From the NCBI GenBank assembly GCA_004359425.1, contig PTEU01000002.1:1636891-1677408 (forward strand): DNA of 40,518 bases. Reading direction: 5' to 3'. The position numbers and the translations under genes were made by a program. The DNA comes from Ideonella sp. MAG2 (GTDB taxonomy: Bacteria > Pseudomonadota > Gammaproteobacteria > Burkholderiales > Burkholderiaceae_C). The notes under the pieces were generated by a model. That model was not told the origin of the DNA. It saw nothing but the letters and a program-made list of their open reading frames with translations, and searched no databases. Within the stretch, counting starts at the first letter, position 1. Every line of letters begins with the position of its first letter. Below are positions 23,701 to 33,762 of this stretch, one piece after another.

Positions 23701-24635
23701 TTACAGCTTGCGGGCGATGATGTCGCGCATCACTTCGTTAGACCCGCCATAGATGCGGCTGATGCGCATGTCGACAAAGGCGCGGGCAATGGGGTACTCC
23801 ATCATGTAGCCATAGCCGCCATGCAACTGCACCATGTCGTCCAGACACTTCCACAAGGCCTCTGAGGCGTAGAGTTTGGCGATGGCGGCTTCCTCAGCCG
23901 TCAAGCCACGGCGCATGTGTTCAGCCAAGTAGTGGTCAACCAAGGTGCGCACGGCCACTGCTTGCGCCTTCACGTCGGCCAGCTTGAATTGGGTGTTTTG
24001 AAAGTCCCACACCGTTTGGCCAAACGCCCGACGGTCTTTCACGTAGGCCAGCGTGTGTTCCAGCAGGCACTCCAGCTTGGCGGCAGCGCTCACGGCGATA
24101 ATGAAGCGCTCTTGCGGCAACTCCTGCATCAGGTAGGCAAAGCCCTTGCCCTCCTCGCCCAGGCGGTTGGCCACGGGCACGCGCACATTGTCAAAGAACA
24201 GCTCTGCGGAGTGGTGCGCAGTGCCTTGACATCGGAGCCGCAGCCGGGCTCGGTGATGGCCACGGCCAGAATCTGCTCGCCTCGGCAAACACCAGGCAGC
24301 CACTGCCGTTTTTGCGCCTCAGTGCCCAGGCGGTTGATGTAGGGCGCAACGATGTCAGAGTGCAGCGCCAAGGACAGGCCACTCACACCGCTGCGTGCAA
24401 GCTCTTCGGCAATGATGGCCGCGTGGCCAAAGTCACCTCCGCCCCCACCGTACTCGGTGGGCAGCATGGTGCACAGCAAGCTTTCTTGCCCGGCTTTCTG
24501 CCAGGTCTCGCGCCCGACCATGCCGTTACGGTCCCATTCGGCCTGGTTTGGTAAGCACTCGCGCTTCAAAAAGCGGCTCACCGTATCTCTGAAGGCTTCG
24601 TGGTCTTCTCGATAAGCCTGGCGGCGAATGTCCAT
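23701..24635 (-). pseudogene. Acyl-CoA dehydrogenase with internal deletion and frameshift
   Basis: Two frames make up one damaged gene. The first (ATG 24635, AGGAA 9 bases upstream) reads MDIRRQAYREDHEAFRDTVS to AVAITEPGCGSDVKALRTT and then loses homology. The second picks up at SAELFFDNVRVPVANRLG and continues to the normal end SNEVMRDIIARKL. The stretch normally between them, which carries the flavin-contacting ITNG region and the middle beta-domain, is absent. About 60-70 residues are missing, and the join at about 24208-24215 is out of frame. The combined product would be near 315 residues instead of about 385. It would have been the first gene of the operon running to 17480, and without it the pathway needs another dehydrogenase, such as the tandem enzyme at 10258. 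Confidence 0.82.
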
Positions 24636-24848
24636 GTCAAGCGGTTCCTGGGTCAAACAGTGAACGGCTAAAGCCAGAACACCCAGGGTTGCCGCTTGCG
24701 GTCAATCACTCCCCTGTATTCACGCCCCTCGCCCGTTCGGTCGTCGCCTGCATGATGCAAGTCCGACACCCATCACCATCCCCCCCACGCTGGGTGGGGT
24801 GGCGTAAACCCTAGGGAAACGATGTGCCTGCGCCCCGCTTGTGGCCCA
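24636..24848. other. Intergenic region upstream of the beta-oxidation operon
   Basis: About 210 bases between the aldehyde dehydrogenase end and the acyl-CoA dehydrogenase start, both on the minus strand. It should hold the operon promoter. Visible elements are CCCTAGGG at 24809-24816 set in an A-rich flank, a CCCCAC/GTGGGG dyad just before it, and TGCATGATGCA near 24751. None can be assigned to a regulator from sequence alone. Confidence 0.35.
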
Positions 24849-26582
24849 TCAGCCCCTTAGGGCGTGCCAAAAAATCAGTGGCATCTTGAGCAGGCTGGGC
24901 CGGTGCTGAAACGCTACCAGGAAGCGGCCCAGCACCGCCGCGCGCCGGTTGGTGATGAACCAGGGCGGGCGCGGCAAGAGCGTGAACGACAGGCTCAGCA
25001 GATTGCGCGGAAAGGGCCGGAACGGTGCCTCGACGACGGCCCGCTCGGGCTTGTCAAACAGCATGGTGTTGTGAACCACGCCGATGCCGCTTTGCACATC
25101 GGCCAGTGTGTGGCCTGGGAAGGCCCCCCAGGGCGACTGGGCGGACAAAAAGCCCAGGCCGGTCCAGGCGTTGATGGCAATGGTGCCGTAGCGCAGCTCA
25201 GCCAAGAGGGCCTCAAAGCGCTGACGGCCAATGGCCTTGAGCGTGGCGGGGTGGATGACGATATTGGCCCCCAAAGTGCCGTAAAGCTGCTGATTGGCCA
25301 GCTCGATAGCGGCCGCCAGATAAGCCTCTGCGTCCGCTCCTGCGACTTCCACCACGCTGAGCGCAGGGGCGAACACTTCGGTGCTGCGCGCTTTGTCATT
25401 GCTCAAGTCCAGCGTTGAGACCAGCAGGTCTTGCGAGCCGGGTCGCTGGACTGCCTTGAAGCCCGGGTTGTGCTCGCAAAACTCTGCCAGCCGCTCTTTG
25501 GCACCCGGGTAGTACAGGCCACGCGGTGGGGCCTGACGCACCACCTCTTCCAAGGCGCTCAGAAAGGCGGACTTTTGATCCCAGTCCTTAGGCATGACCA
25601 GCACCTGGCAGGCCACACAGTTAAAGCCCGAGTTGTGGAGCTTTTGCGTGGCCACTTGCTCGGCCTGAAAGCGGATGTCCGCCGCCGACCAAGGGCCGGG
25701 CACCACGATGGTGGGGCACACCGCGCCCAGCTCTGAGGTGATTTGCCGATGGTTGAGCGGCGTATTGGCGGCCTTGTTGGCTAGGGCCTGCTCACCGGTG
25801 CCCCAGACAATGGCGTCGTGCGAGGCCCCTGCCCCCGTGATGTGCAGCGTCTCCACCAAGGGGTGCTGGCAGAGGTACTGACCCACGTCGGTGCCGCCCC
25901 GCACAATGCGCACAAAGCCCCGGTCGATCAAGGGCTTCAGGGCAGGTGTCAGAAAGTCGATGAGGTAATCATTGACCGGGTTGAGCTTGAGCATCGCCAC
26001 TTCGTTCTCGGCGAAGAGCTTGTGAAACACATCTAAGGGTGCGATGGCGGCGATATTGCCTGCCCCCAACACCAAGGCCACCTTGCCGACTTTGTGTTGT
26101 GGGCTGGCCGGGTCGTAAATGGCGGCGGTGTATTGCTTCAAGCTGCGGCGCGTCACCCCGGGTTGCATCCAAACATCCAGGGTCACGCCGCTCAGCAACA
26201 GGCGGTCCCACAGCGAATGTGGCAGCACCCGAGCGGCGACCTGGCCACTGGGCAGCTCGCGCAGCGGCAGGTCTTGCAAATGCTGCTTGTTGTGGACCTT
26301 GGACAGCGTGGCCATCATCTGATTGCAATAGCCCATCACGGTGTAGGGCCCCGAAAGCCACTCCTCGCCCTCCAGGGGCGAGCCCGCAGGAATGCCTTTT
26401 TGGCGCGAGGCTTCGAGCGCCCATTCCTGTGCCACCGGCAGCAAGGCGTCTTTCACCTCGTTCAAGATGGCGATGCGCTCGGCCACCGGGGTTTTGACCC
26501 AGCGCTCGCGGTTGTTGGCCAGGGTCTGAAGGTCTTGATCCAGGCTGGATTGGCACTCGGCCAGGGTGGGTAACTTTTGCAT
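24849..26582 (-). CDS. Aldehyde dehydrogenase family protein
   Basis: A 577-residue enzyme, longer than the usual ~480 of the family. The nucleotide-binding region reads VALVLGAGNIAAIAPLDVFH (residues 169-188). The general base is E284 in TSELGAVCP, and the nucleophile is C322 in NSGFNCVACQV. The C-terminal ~70 residues (FRPFPRNLLSLSFTLLPRPP onward) are an extension with no motif I know. It starts 12 bases after the GMC gene on the same strand, so an alcohol made or oxidised by the GMC protein could feed an aldehyde to it. As the GMC gene is truncated, the pair may no longer work together. Confidence 0.88.
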   Translation of the reverse strand: MQKLPTLAECQSSLDQDLQTLANNRERWVKTPVAERIAILNEVKDALLPVAQEWALEASRQKGIPAGSPLEGEEWLSGPYTVMGYCNQMMATLSKVHNKQHLQDLPLRELPSGQVAARVLPHSLWDRLLLSGVTLDVWMQPGVTRRSLKQYTAAIYDPASPQHKVGKVALVLGAGNIAAIAPLDVFHKLFAENEVAMLKLNPVNDYLIDFLTPALKPLIDRGFVRIVRGGTDVGQYLCQHPLVETLHITGAGASHDAIVWGTGEQALANKAANTPLNHRQITSELGAVCPTIVVPGPWSAADIRFQAEQVATQKLHNSGFNCVACQVLVMPKDWDQKSAFLSALEEVVRQAPPRGLYYPGAKERLAEFCEHNPGFKAVQRPGSQDLLVSTLDLSNDKARSTEVFAPALSVVEVAGADAEAYLAAAIELANQQLYGTLGANIVIHPATLKAIGRQRFEALLAELRYGTIAINAWTGLGFLSAQSPWGAFPGHTLADVQSGIGVVHNTMLFDKPERAVVEAPFRPFPRNLLSLSFTLLPRPPWFITNRRAAVLGRFLVAFQHRPSLLKMPLIFWHALRG

Positions 26583-26594
26583 GGGCTTGTGCGC

Positions 26595-27647
26595 TTAAAC
26601 CGCTGTTTTGGCGTGTTGGATCATGTCGGCCGCTTTCTCACCAATCATGATGGAGGGGGCATTGGTGTTGCCGCTGCACACGGTGGGCATGATGGAGGCG
26701 TCCACCACCCGCAGGCCTTGCAGGCCGTGCACGCGCAGCTCGGCGTCCACCACAGCCAGAGGGTCGCTGGATGGGCCCATTTTGCAAGTGCCAACGGGGT
26801 GGTATTGGGTGTCGGCGCGGCGGCGAATGTCGGCCATGATGGCCGCCTTATCTTGGCGGTCGACTTTGTAGAGCATCTTGCCGCGGATGGTGTCAAAGGG
26901 CTTGGACTCGATGATGGCCTGCTGCATCTGAACGCCTTTGACCAAGACCTCCATGTCGCGCTCGTCGCCCAAGAAATTGGGGTCAATCACCGGGGCCTTG
27001 CGCACGTCGGCGCTTGCCAACGTCACCGTGCCACGGCTGTAGGGGCGGATCACGTCCACGTGGCAAGAAAAGCCATGGCCTAGGTGCAGCTTGCGGCTGT
27101 GGTCGTCCACGATGGCGACCACGAACACCAGTTGCAAGTCCGGCACCTCGACCTCGGGCGAAGATCGGAAAAACGCACCCGACTCTGCGAACGTGCTGGT
27201 CACCATGCCGGTGCGTTTGTTCTTCCACTCACCAATGGCCTTGGTGAGTTTGACGGTGCCCGTGGCCGAGACGCCAAAGGTGGCGGTGTCGCTGCGGGTG
27301 CGCCAGCTCTGCACATGGTCGATGTGGTCTTGCAGGTTTTGGCCCACGCCTTCCAGGGTGTGGACCACGGGAATGCCATGGCGCTGCAACTCGGCCACGG
27401 GGCCTATGCCTGAAACCATCAGCAACTGTGGTGAGCCAAACGCCCCTGCCGACACAATGACCTCGCGCCGCGCGCGCAGCTCGCGGGTTTGGCCACCCTC
27501 GTCAATCATCACGCCCACCGCGCGCTTGCCCTCAAACAAGATCTTGGTGGTGATGGTGTGGGTTTTAACGCTCAAATTGTGCCGGTTCAGGTAGGGCGTG
27601 ATGTAGGCCTTGGCCGCACTGTGCCGCTCACCGTTCTTTTGAACGGC
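26595..27647 (-). pseudogene. GMC-family alcohol oxidase/dehydrogenase, N-terminus missing
   Basis: The frame opens after a TAG at 27648-27650 and reads QKNGERHSAAKAYITPYLNR, then REVIVSAGAFGSPQLLMVSGIGP (the second GMC signature region) and VGQNLQDH. The C-terminal catalytic region is [10 protein letters not shown] and [20 protein letters not shown]. About 350 codons survive of an expected ~530. The first ~190, including the FAD-binding GxGxxG motif and the first GMC signature, are gone. The longest frame with a start begins at 27575, but it lies inside the homologous region. The break coincides with a perfect CCGTTC-TTTT-GAACGG hairpin at 27631-27646. Without the FAD motif the product cannot be a working flavoprotein. 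Confidence 0.85.
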
Positions 27648-27773
27648 CTAGAGTGTTTCAACAGGCCGAGTCTAGAAATCTGCGCAGGCGCTGACTATCC
27701 AGATTCCTTCAATCTGCGGGCCGCGCCCCTGGTGATTACCCTGGTGAGCGCGGTGGCGGCGGGCAGGCTGGCG
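27648..27773. other. Junction DNA between the truncated GMC gene and the broken propeller gene
   Basis: About 126 bases with no recognisable gene. It begins at the breakpoint hairpin and contains GGCCT (27645-27649) and AGGCC (27663-27667) as a short inverted pair. It is best read as a rearrangement scar separating the catabolic block from the cytochrome and chemotaxis block. Confidence 0.4.
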
Positions 27774-30415
27774 TCAGTAAAGCTTGGCCAAGGTGCTCCC
27801 GTGAGCCTGCCGCTGCGGCTCCCACCACGCCCGGGTGCTGGTGGCGGCCCGCCGCACCAGGGATGGCTGGCTTTGCGCCAGGCGATTTTGTGCACTCTTT
27901 TGCTGGCTGGCGGCGGTTTGTGGAGCCACGATCTCGCAGGCTCGGGTGCCAGCGCTGCCGCCGGGGTCGCCAAAGGTCAGCACCGAGCAACTCACCGTGC
28001 CTTCTTGCACCGCATAGTGCCAGCGCGTGCCTTGGCCAAAGCGCACCACCGCCTTGCCATTGACCACGCAAGAGCTGCCTTCTGCCCCGCAAGCGGTGCG
28101 GCTGACAGGCGTGCTGGGGTCGGCGGGGTTCAAGCTGCGATCCACCTCTTCAGTGTCCAAAATGCCGTCTTGGTCGCGGTCCAGGGCAAGGCGGTACTCC
28201 GTGCCTTTGGCCACCAAGGTGAAGGTCACTGGCAAACCACCCGCCGCATAGTCTTTCAAGCCCTGCAGCGAGATCACCTCGTTCAAACGATCCGCCTGGA
28301 AGCTGCCGTCGGCGCGCATGACAGCGCCACGGGCCGCGCTGCCCACCATGGCCTTGGCGATCAGGGCCACATGGGCATTGCCCTTGGCGATGCTGACCAT
28401 TTGGTCCAGCAAGGCGCTGTCGGCCATGGGCAAGCTGCCTAGCAGCGTGACCTGGCGGCCCACCCCGGCATGCATGTCTTATTGCGGCTATTGCTGCCCC
28501 GCAGCGCGTTCATGGAGGTACTGGTGATGGTGCGGTTGTCTGCCGCAGGCAAGGTCACCGTGCTGGGGCGGCTGTTGTTCAGTGCGCGGTAGGGGTTGGG
28601 GGGCAGGTGCAAGGTGTCCAAAAAGGCCTTGAGCTTGGCCATCTCGCTGCTGCTGGGGGCCGCATCCAAGCCTTGCAAATTCACAATGGTGGAGGCAAAT
28701 GAAGCCAAGTCCGATTTGTCCCCACGCCAATGCAGCACGCCATGCCGCCCAATGTCTTGCAGCGTCTGGGTCAGCATGGGGCCCTTCATGGGCGTCACCC
28801 CCACGGTCTTTCCGGTGAATGCACCGGTGCTGTTGTCGGCATCCCGCACCTGGGCAAAGCTGCCTCGCGGGTCACCCAAGTCCCAAGCCAGCCGGTCGGT
28901 TTTGCCGTCCACATGGCAAGAGGCACAGGCCATATGCCCGGTGCCCGAGCCCAGCATGGTGTCATACAGCAAGGGCCGCCCCGCCTTGATGACGGCCGGG
29001 GTCGGGTCCAGATAGGCCACGGTGTTGACGACTTGACGAGTGTTCAAGTCCAGCACCGAGACTGAGCCGCTGAATTTGTTGAGCACATAGCCCAGGCCAG
29101 CACCATCGTTCAAGGCAATGCCCGTGGGGCCTTGCCCGACAGCGACCTGCCCCACCCGATTGCCGGCACTGTCAATGACCACCACATTGTTCGAACCCAT
29201 GCCGGTGATGAAGGCTTGGCTACCATCTTGCCGCCAAGCAATCCCGCGCGGATCGCCCACCGATTGCGCCTTGAGCGCGGGGGCCACGCTGGCGGTTTTG
29301 TAGTCCAGGTGGGGGTTGAGATCGGCAAACACCGGCGTGCCACCCGGATAAAAGCCGGAGATCATCACCTTGATGAAGCGGCCGCGCAGATTGGGCTCAT
29401 AGCGCACCTCATTCAATGCATCGGTGCCCACCACCGTCACCATGCCGCTGGGTGGATGGATGGCCATGGCCATATTGATGTTCATCAGGCGCTGCTGATA
29501 GCTGACTGCCAATGAGGTGGTGTCAATGACCGCTACATCGTTGTCGGCCAGGTTCCAGCCTGCCACCCGGCCGCTGGCACTGGCCAGGCCACCACTGACA
29601 AAGTTGGTCCAGTCTCTTTGGTTGTCGTCCATCCAAGTGCCCGTGGCGGACTTGCGCACAATCAGGCTCACCGGCACCGCATTGGCCGCACTGGCCAGGG
29701 GCGGGTTGAAACTGGTGCCAGCGTTTGGCGGCGGGTTCTGGCCTTTGTAGGGGCCTTCTGCGCGCGACACCGCATTGATGCTGTCACCGTTGCGGCCATT
29801 CAGTACCGTAGTGCCATTGCCTGATTCAAAAATTGCGGCATAGACCTTGGTGCCATCTGGGCTCACGGCCATGGCGCGGGGCTCTTCACCCGCAATGGTG
29901 ACTCGCTGCGGCGACGCCGCCAAATTGTTCAAGTCAAACACCTCGACCACATTGGCGTCTGCACAGGAGACAAAGGCGCGGTTGCCCGCAAACACCACGT
30001 CCGCCGGTTCATTGCTGGTTTTGAGCGTGCGCACCACGGACAAGCCATACACATCTACGATGCTGATGCTGTCAGAGAGCTGGTTCACCACCCAGGCCTC
30101 GCCTGTGCCGCGCATCCTTACGGTCACGGGTTCCAAGCCTACGGGTATGGCCGCCAGGTGACGCGGGTTGCGCGCGTCCGAGCTGTCATAGACCTCCAGC
30201 GTGTGGGCGGCCGTATTGGCCACCAGCAAGCGTTGGCTGTCACTGGCCAAGTCCAGTGGGTGAACCTGCGCGGTTTCAAGGTTGACCGTGCCCTCTGTTG
30301 CCCGGGTGTCCGATTGGCTGGCCAGCGGCCACACCACCGCGCCAACGGCCAAGGCCGCCAGACCCAAGGCCTGTGGCCATCCCCAAAGTGCAGGTTTGGT
30401 GAGTCGCATAGACAT
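27774..30415 (-). pseudogene. YVTN-type beta-propeller protein with c-type haem motif, frameshifted
   Basis: The 658-codon first frame (30415-28439) starts with a signal or membrane segment (WGWPQALGLAALAVGAVVWP). It continues with propeller repeats such as LVANTAAHTLEVYDSSDARN and VAVGQGPTGIALNDGAGLG, then a CASCH haem-binding motif in GHMACASCHVDGKTDR, and runs into MPGWAARSRC and a stop. The second frame, entered at about 28475 as MHAGVGRQVTLLGSLPMADS, continues to 27774. It contains a calcium-type loop DRDQDGILDTEEVDRSLNPAD and several cysteines. The overlap of 28439-28481 and continuous subject matter indicate a frameshift in one ~870-residue periplasmic protein. A multihaem or quinoprotein-like electron-transfer role is possible but not shown. 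Confidence 0.7.
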
Positions 30416-30448
30416 GGTTTGTTCGTAGAGTTGGAGCCTTGTGGTGGC

Positions 30449-31102
30449 TCAAGATTGGGGTAGGCCAGCCAGGGTCGAGCGGCCGTTCAGGGGGACTTGC
30501 CAGGTGTGATACCGCGCACCGGGCGTCTGGCTCACCTGTTGGACGATCTGGTGGCCGTCTGCCAGAATTTGCGGCACCGCCAACACGGCCTGGCGCTCGA
30601 TGGGCAGCACCCAGGTCACCTCGCCACCATGCTCCAAGACCTTGATGGGTGAGCGCACCGAAAAGCCCTGAGACCGCGCCCACCGCCCAAGCGCGTGGGC
30701 AGTAGCCAGATCGGTGGTTTGCACCGTGTGAAGAGAGACCTGCGCGGTGTCCAGGCGCAGGCCGTTGGCGGCCAAGGCTTGCAGCGAGGCCGAGATAAAC
30801 CCGTGGTTGAGCACGCCGGCGTCCGGGGCCGCAGCCGAGGCCGTGGCCGCATGGGCGGATGCATCAGCCGTGGCCGATGGAGCCACCGTCGCCGCAGTGC
30901 TGAGGGAGGTTTGAGGCGATGCGGGCGGCTTGCCAGCGGCCTGCCACAGGCCTGTGCTCGTGGCTGCTTGGGCAGTTTCTGAAGGGCTGGGGGTTGGCGT
31001 GGCGGGTGGCTCAAATGCCAGCCACCACGCAGCCAGCGCGGCCAAGCCCAAAGCACCCAAGCTGACCCAAGCCAGAGAATATCGATGCACCTGCTTGACC
31101 AT
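30449..31102 (-). CDS. Membrane-anchored protein of unknown function with Ala/Pro/Thr-rich linker
   Basis: About 217 residues. The start at 31102 (MVKQVHRYSLAW) is chosen for the GGGGGCGAC sequence before it. One N-terminal membrane segment (VSLGALGLAALAAWWLAF) is followed by about 75 residues rich in Ala, Thr, Pro and Ser. A folded C-terminal domain of about 110 residues follows, with FISASLQALAANGLRLDTAQ and HGGEVTWVLPIERQAVLAVP. The topology suggests a periplasmic domain tethered to the inner membrane. The 33-base spacing to the propeller gene on the same strand suggests cotranscription and a shared envelope role. I do not recognise the C-terminal domain. Confidence 0.65.
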   Translation of the reverse strand: MVKQVHRYSLAWVSLGALGLAALAAWWLAFEPPATPTPSPSETAQAATSTGLWQAAGKPPASPQTSLSTAATVAPSATADASAHAATASAAAPDAGVLNHGFISASLQALAANGLRLDTAQVSLHTVQTTDLATAHALGRWARSQGFSVRSPIKVLEHGGEVTWVLPIERQAVLAVPQILADGHQIVQQVSQTPGARYHTWQVPLNGRSTLAGLPQS

Positions 31103-31237
31103 GTCGCCCCCTGGCACCTGCTGGGTGCCTTTAGGCGGACAAGTGTATCAATTTGTGAGGCTTGGGCGACTTCTAAGGCAGCGAGGCCGTGACAAAGTGC
31201 GGCAAGCCGTCGGCCTCAAAGACGCCGCCTTGCCACG

Positions 31238-33757
31238 CTAGACTGTCTCCGGGCTACGCTCGCTTGCGGTCACACGGGTCGAAGCATCCGCCGCCGCGCA
31301 GGTATCCGCTTGGTCGCAACTGGCACACAGGGCATCGGCTTGAGCTGGCGTCATGGGCACGCTGAGGTCTGCACAGGGCTTATCAAGCTCGCCATCGGCA
31401 GCCTGGCGAACCACGGAGCAGCCCATGAAGCCACCGCCCGCCAAACCCACGATGTAGGCCGACTTGGCAACAGGCACCATGGTGTTGGCGTCCAACTGGC
31501 GATAGTCGATCCACCCTTCTTGCTCGGCTTGGTTCAAGATGGCGAAGGCTTTATGCAGGAAGTCCTCCACCATGTCCACCGAGCCATTGGGGAACTCATA
31601 AATATTGCGGCCCACCCACTGAGGCTTGACCCCGTAGGCCAGGCACACGCCTTCGCCGTCCCAGGCAAAGATGTACATGCCTCGGTCATGCCATGGCCCA
31701 TCTACTTCATTGAACTCTTGAGCCGCGTTCTCCCAGCCCACGGCGGCCACCAGCTCTCTGGCATGCAGCACCATGGCCTTGGCCTCGTCGGCACTACCCT
31801 CGCGCAGCTTGACGGGCTTGACCGAACGACTCAGGCTGGCAGCCTGCCCCAGCAAGGACGCCGCCGCCGCCTCGCAACGCTCCACCGCAGCGGCACCCTC
31901 TTGGGTGAGCCCCTGCAAGGAGATGATTTCCGCCGACACCTGCTCTAGGCCCGCACTTTGCTCAGCGCTGGCTTGGCTGACACTTTGCAGGCGCTCCAGC
32001 ACCTTCTCGACCCCAGTTTGCAAGCCAATCAGCGCACCCCCGACCGACTGGATCTGAAGCGAGGTGGACTCCACCTGATTGTTGGTGGTGTCTATCAATT
32101 CTCTGACCTCGGCAGCCGCAGCAGCACAACGCTGCGCCAACTGCCGAATCTCCGCCGCGACCACAGAGAAGCCGCGCCCACTCTCGCCTGCCTTGGCCGC
32201 TTCCACCGAGGCGTTCAAGGCCACCAAATTGGTTTGAAATGAGATGTCATCAATCACGCCGTTGATCTCGGCCACGCGCTTGGCACTGGCTTGCAAACAG
32301 TCCATGGACTGAACCGTTGCCATCATGGCGGTGGTGCCTTCTTTGGACTGCTGATGCAAAGTGGCGGTCAACTCGCTGATGCGGTTGATGCCATCTGCCG
32401 TGGTGGCCACCTGCCCGACCAACTGCTCCATGACATCCACAGACTGCCGCAAACTGTGTGCCTGAGCATCTGTGCGATGAGCCAGGGACACCCCCTCTGA
32501 AGCCACTGTCTGACCGGCCTCCCCCAGCCGGGTGGCGCTGGTGCGGATGTCAGCCACCAAAGCAGACATATTGCGGCACATTTGCTCCACCAGTGCGCCC
32601 ATATGAGCAACTTCGTCGCGCCCTCGGATGTGTACGGGCGACGCCAGGTTGCCGCGTGAGGCCTGCTCCAAGCTCTTCACCAGCGCCATGGTGGAGCCTA
32701 CAAAGCTTCTGAAGAACAACCAAGCGATGCCACCGGCCAGCAGCAGCGCCGTCCCCACCAGCAAGACCGCGATGAGCTGCGCCTGCCTCTCGGTGTTGAT
32801 GCGCTGCATAAGGTGGCTGCGCAAGTCGCCCATCAGCTCGGCGTGCAGAAGCAAAGCGGCGCGCCGTGCTCGGGCGCCAACGGCACTGGCCTCCCCCACG
32901 TCAGCGGCAATCGCCTCAGCCTCTAAGGCAAGGCGCGAAAACTGCGCTGCGTCGTCAATCTGGCGGTAGCTGTCGCTCCACTGTCCTGGCAGCTCGCCGC
33001 CGCTGCGCTTCAAAGCCTCCAAGCGGCCTCTCAGGTGCAGCAGGCCATCGCGGGTGCGTTGGCTCAAAGCCATTACTCTGGCTCTATCGGTGGAACTGGC
33101 GTCGCCGCGCGCCAGAACGGCCATGGTTGCCGCATGGGCGCGGCCCGCAGTTTCAATCAAGCTGGGTACGCGCTCCACCACCAAATCGGTCAAGAAGTAG
33201 GCCTGGGCATCCGCCTCCATCAGCAGACCGGCACGCTCTGCCACCCGCAAGTTGAACTCCATCAGGGCCGCCGCTGCGCGGCTGTGCGCGGCGTCATAGG
33301 CGCGTTGCTCCCGGGTTGGCGGATCCTCGCCCAACTTCATAACGGGTCTCAGGGCAATCTCTAGGTCTTGCGAAAGCTCTGGCATGCCGGCACCCGACAC
33401 TGTCTTTTGCAGCACCCCGACGCCCTCTTTCAGGGCTTGGAGTTGCGCGCTGAGTTCTGCTTGGGCGGCCGGTGCGCTCGCGTGGTCTTGCAGGCTGGCC
33501 ACCGCCATCGCCCCTCTCACCGATTCAAGCTGAACGGCCAGCTCGGCGACGCGCTGAACCAGCGCCAAGCCCGCGTACTCGCGCTCGGAGGTGTCGATCA
33601 GGCGCTGGTGCTCACGCCATTGAAGGGCCAACAAAACCAACAAGGGCACGGCCAGTGCCACCACCAGTGCCCCCAATTTGTGGGCCAAGGGCTTGTCACG
33701 CATCAGCTCGATGGCGCGCCTGAGAATGGAGTTGAGCAAAGGCATGGGTCGCGACAC
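31238..33757 (-). CDS. Methyl-accepting chemotaxis protein with C-terminal Cache-like domain
   Basis: An 839-residue chemoreceptor. TM1 is at about 28-46, followed by a ~280-residue helical periplasmic domain of nitrate- or 4-helix-sensor type, TM2 at about 330-352, and a HAMP domain ([20 protein letters not shown]). The signalling hairpin tip is near 500-540 ([20 protein letters not shown]). After the signalling domain, residues 655-790 resemble a single Cache domain ([20 protein letters not shown], then [20 protein letters not shown]). The last ~45 residues hold a cysteine group ([16 protein letters not shown]). A Cache module on the cytoplasmic end is unusual. The GTG at 33757 lies five bases after the upstream receptor gene; ATG 33745 is an alternative. 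Confidence 0.85.
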   Translation of the reverse strand: MSRPMPLLNSILRRAIELMRDKPLAHKLGALVVALAVPLLVLLALQWREHQRLIDTSEREYAGLALVQRVAELAVQLESVRGAMAVASLQDHASAPAAQAELSAQLQALKEGVGVLQKTVSGAGMPELSQDLEIALRPVMKLGEDPPTREQRAYDAAHSRAAAALMEFNLRVAERAGLLMEADAQAYFLTDLVVERVPSLIETAGRAHAATMAVLARGDASSTDRARVMALSQRTRDGLLHLRGRLEALKRSGGELPGQWSDSYRQIDDAAQFSRLALEAEAIAADVGEASAVGARARRAALLLHAELMGDLRSHLMQRINTERQAQLIAVLLVGTALLLAGGIAWLFFRSFVGSTMALVKSLEQASRGNLASPVHIRGRDEVAHMGALVEQMCRNMSALVADIRTSATRLGEAGQTVASEGVSLAHRTDAQAHSLRQSVDVMEQLVGQVATTADGINRISELTATLHQQSKEGTTAMMATVQSMDCLQASAKRVAEINGVIDDISFQTNLVALNASVEAAKAGESGRGFSVVAAEIRQLAQRCAAAAAEVRELIDTTNNQVESTSLQIQSVGGALIGLQTGVEKVLERLQSVSQASAEQSAGLEQVSAEIISLQGLTQEGAAAVERCEAAAASLLGQAASLSRSVKPVKLREGSADEAKAMVLHARELVAAVGWENAAQEFNEVDGPWHDRGMYIFAWDGEGVCLAYGVKPQWVGRNIYEFPNGSVDMVEDFLHKAFAILNQAEQEGWIDYRQLDANTMVPVAKSAYIVGLAGGGFMGCSVVRQAADGELDKPCADLSVPMTPAQADALCASCDQADTCAAADASTRVTASERSPETV

Positions 33758-33762
33758 CGAGC

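Noticed and set aside
27645..27667. GGCCT/AGGCC pair and an AACAGGCC stretch as a second end of the MITE-like element
   Set aside because: Only eight bases match the element terminus and the remaining bases diverge, so chance similarity is more likely.
27489..28442. 317-codon plus-strand frame across the GMC/propeller junction
   Set aside because: It crosses two minus-strand genes with clear motifs, and its sequence has no recognisable fold.
31238..31400. C-terminal cysteines of the chemoreceptor as a CZB zinc-binding domain
   Set aside because: The characteristic CZB histidine/cysteine helical pattern is not present; a Cache-like domain precedes the cysteines instead.
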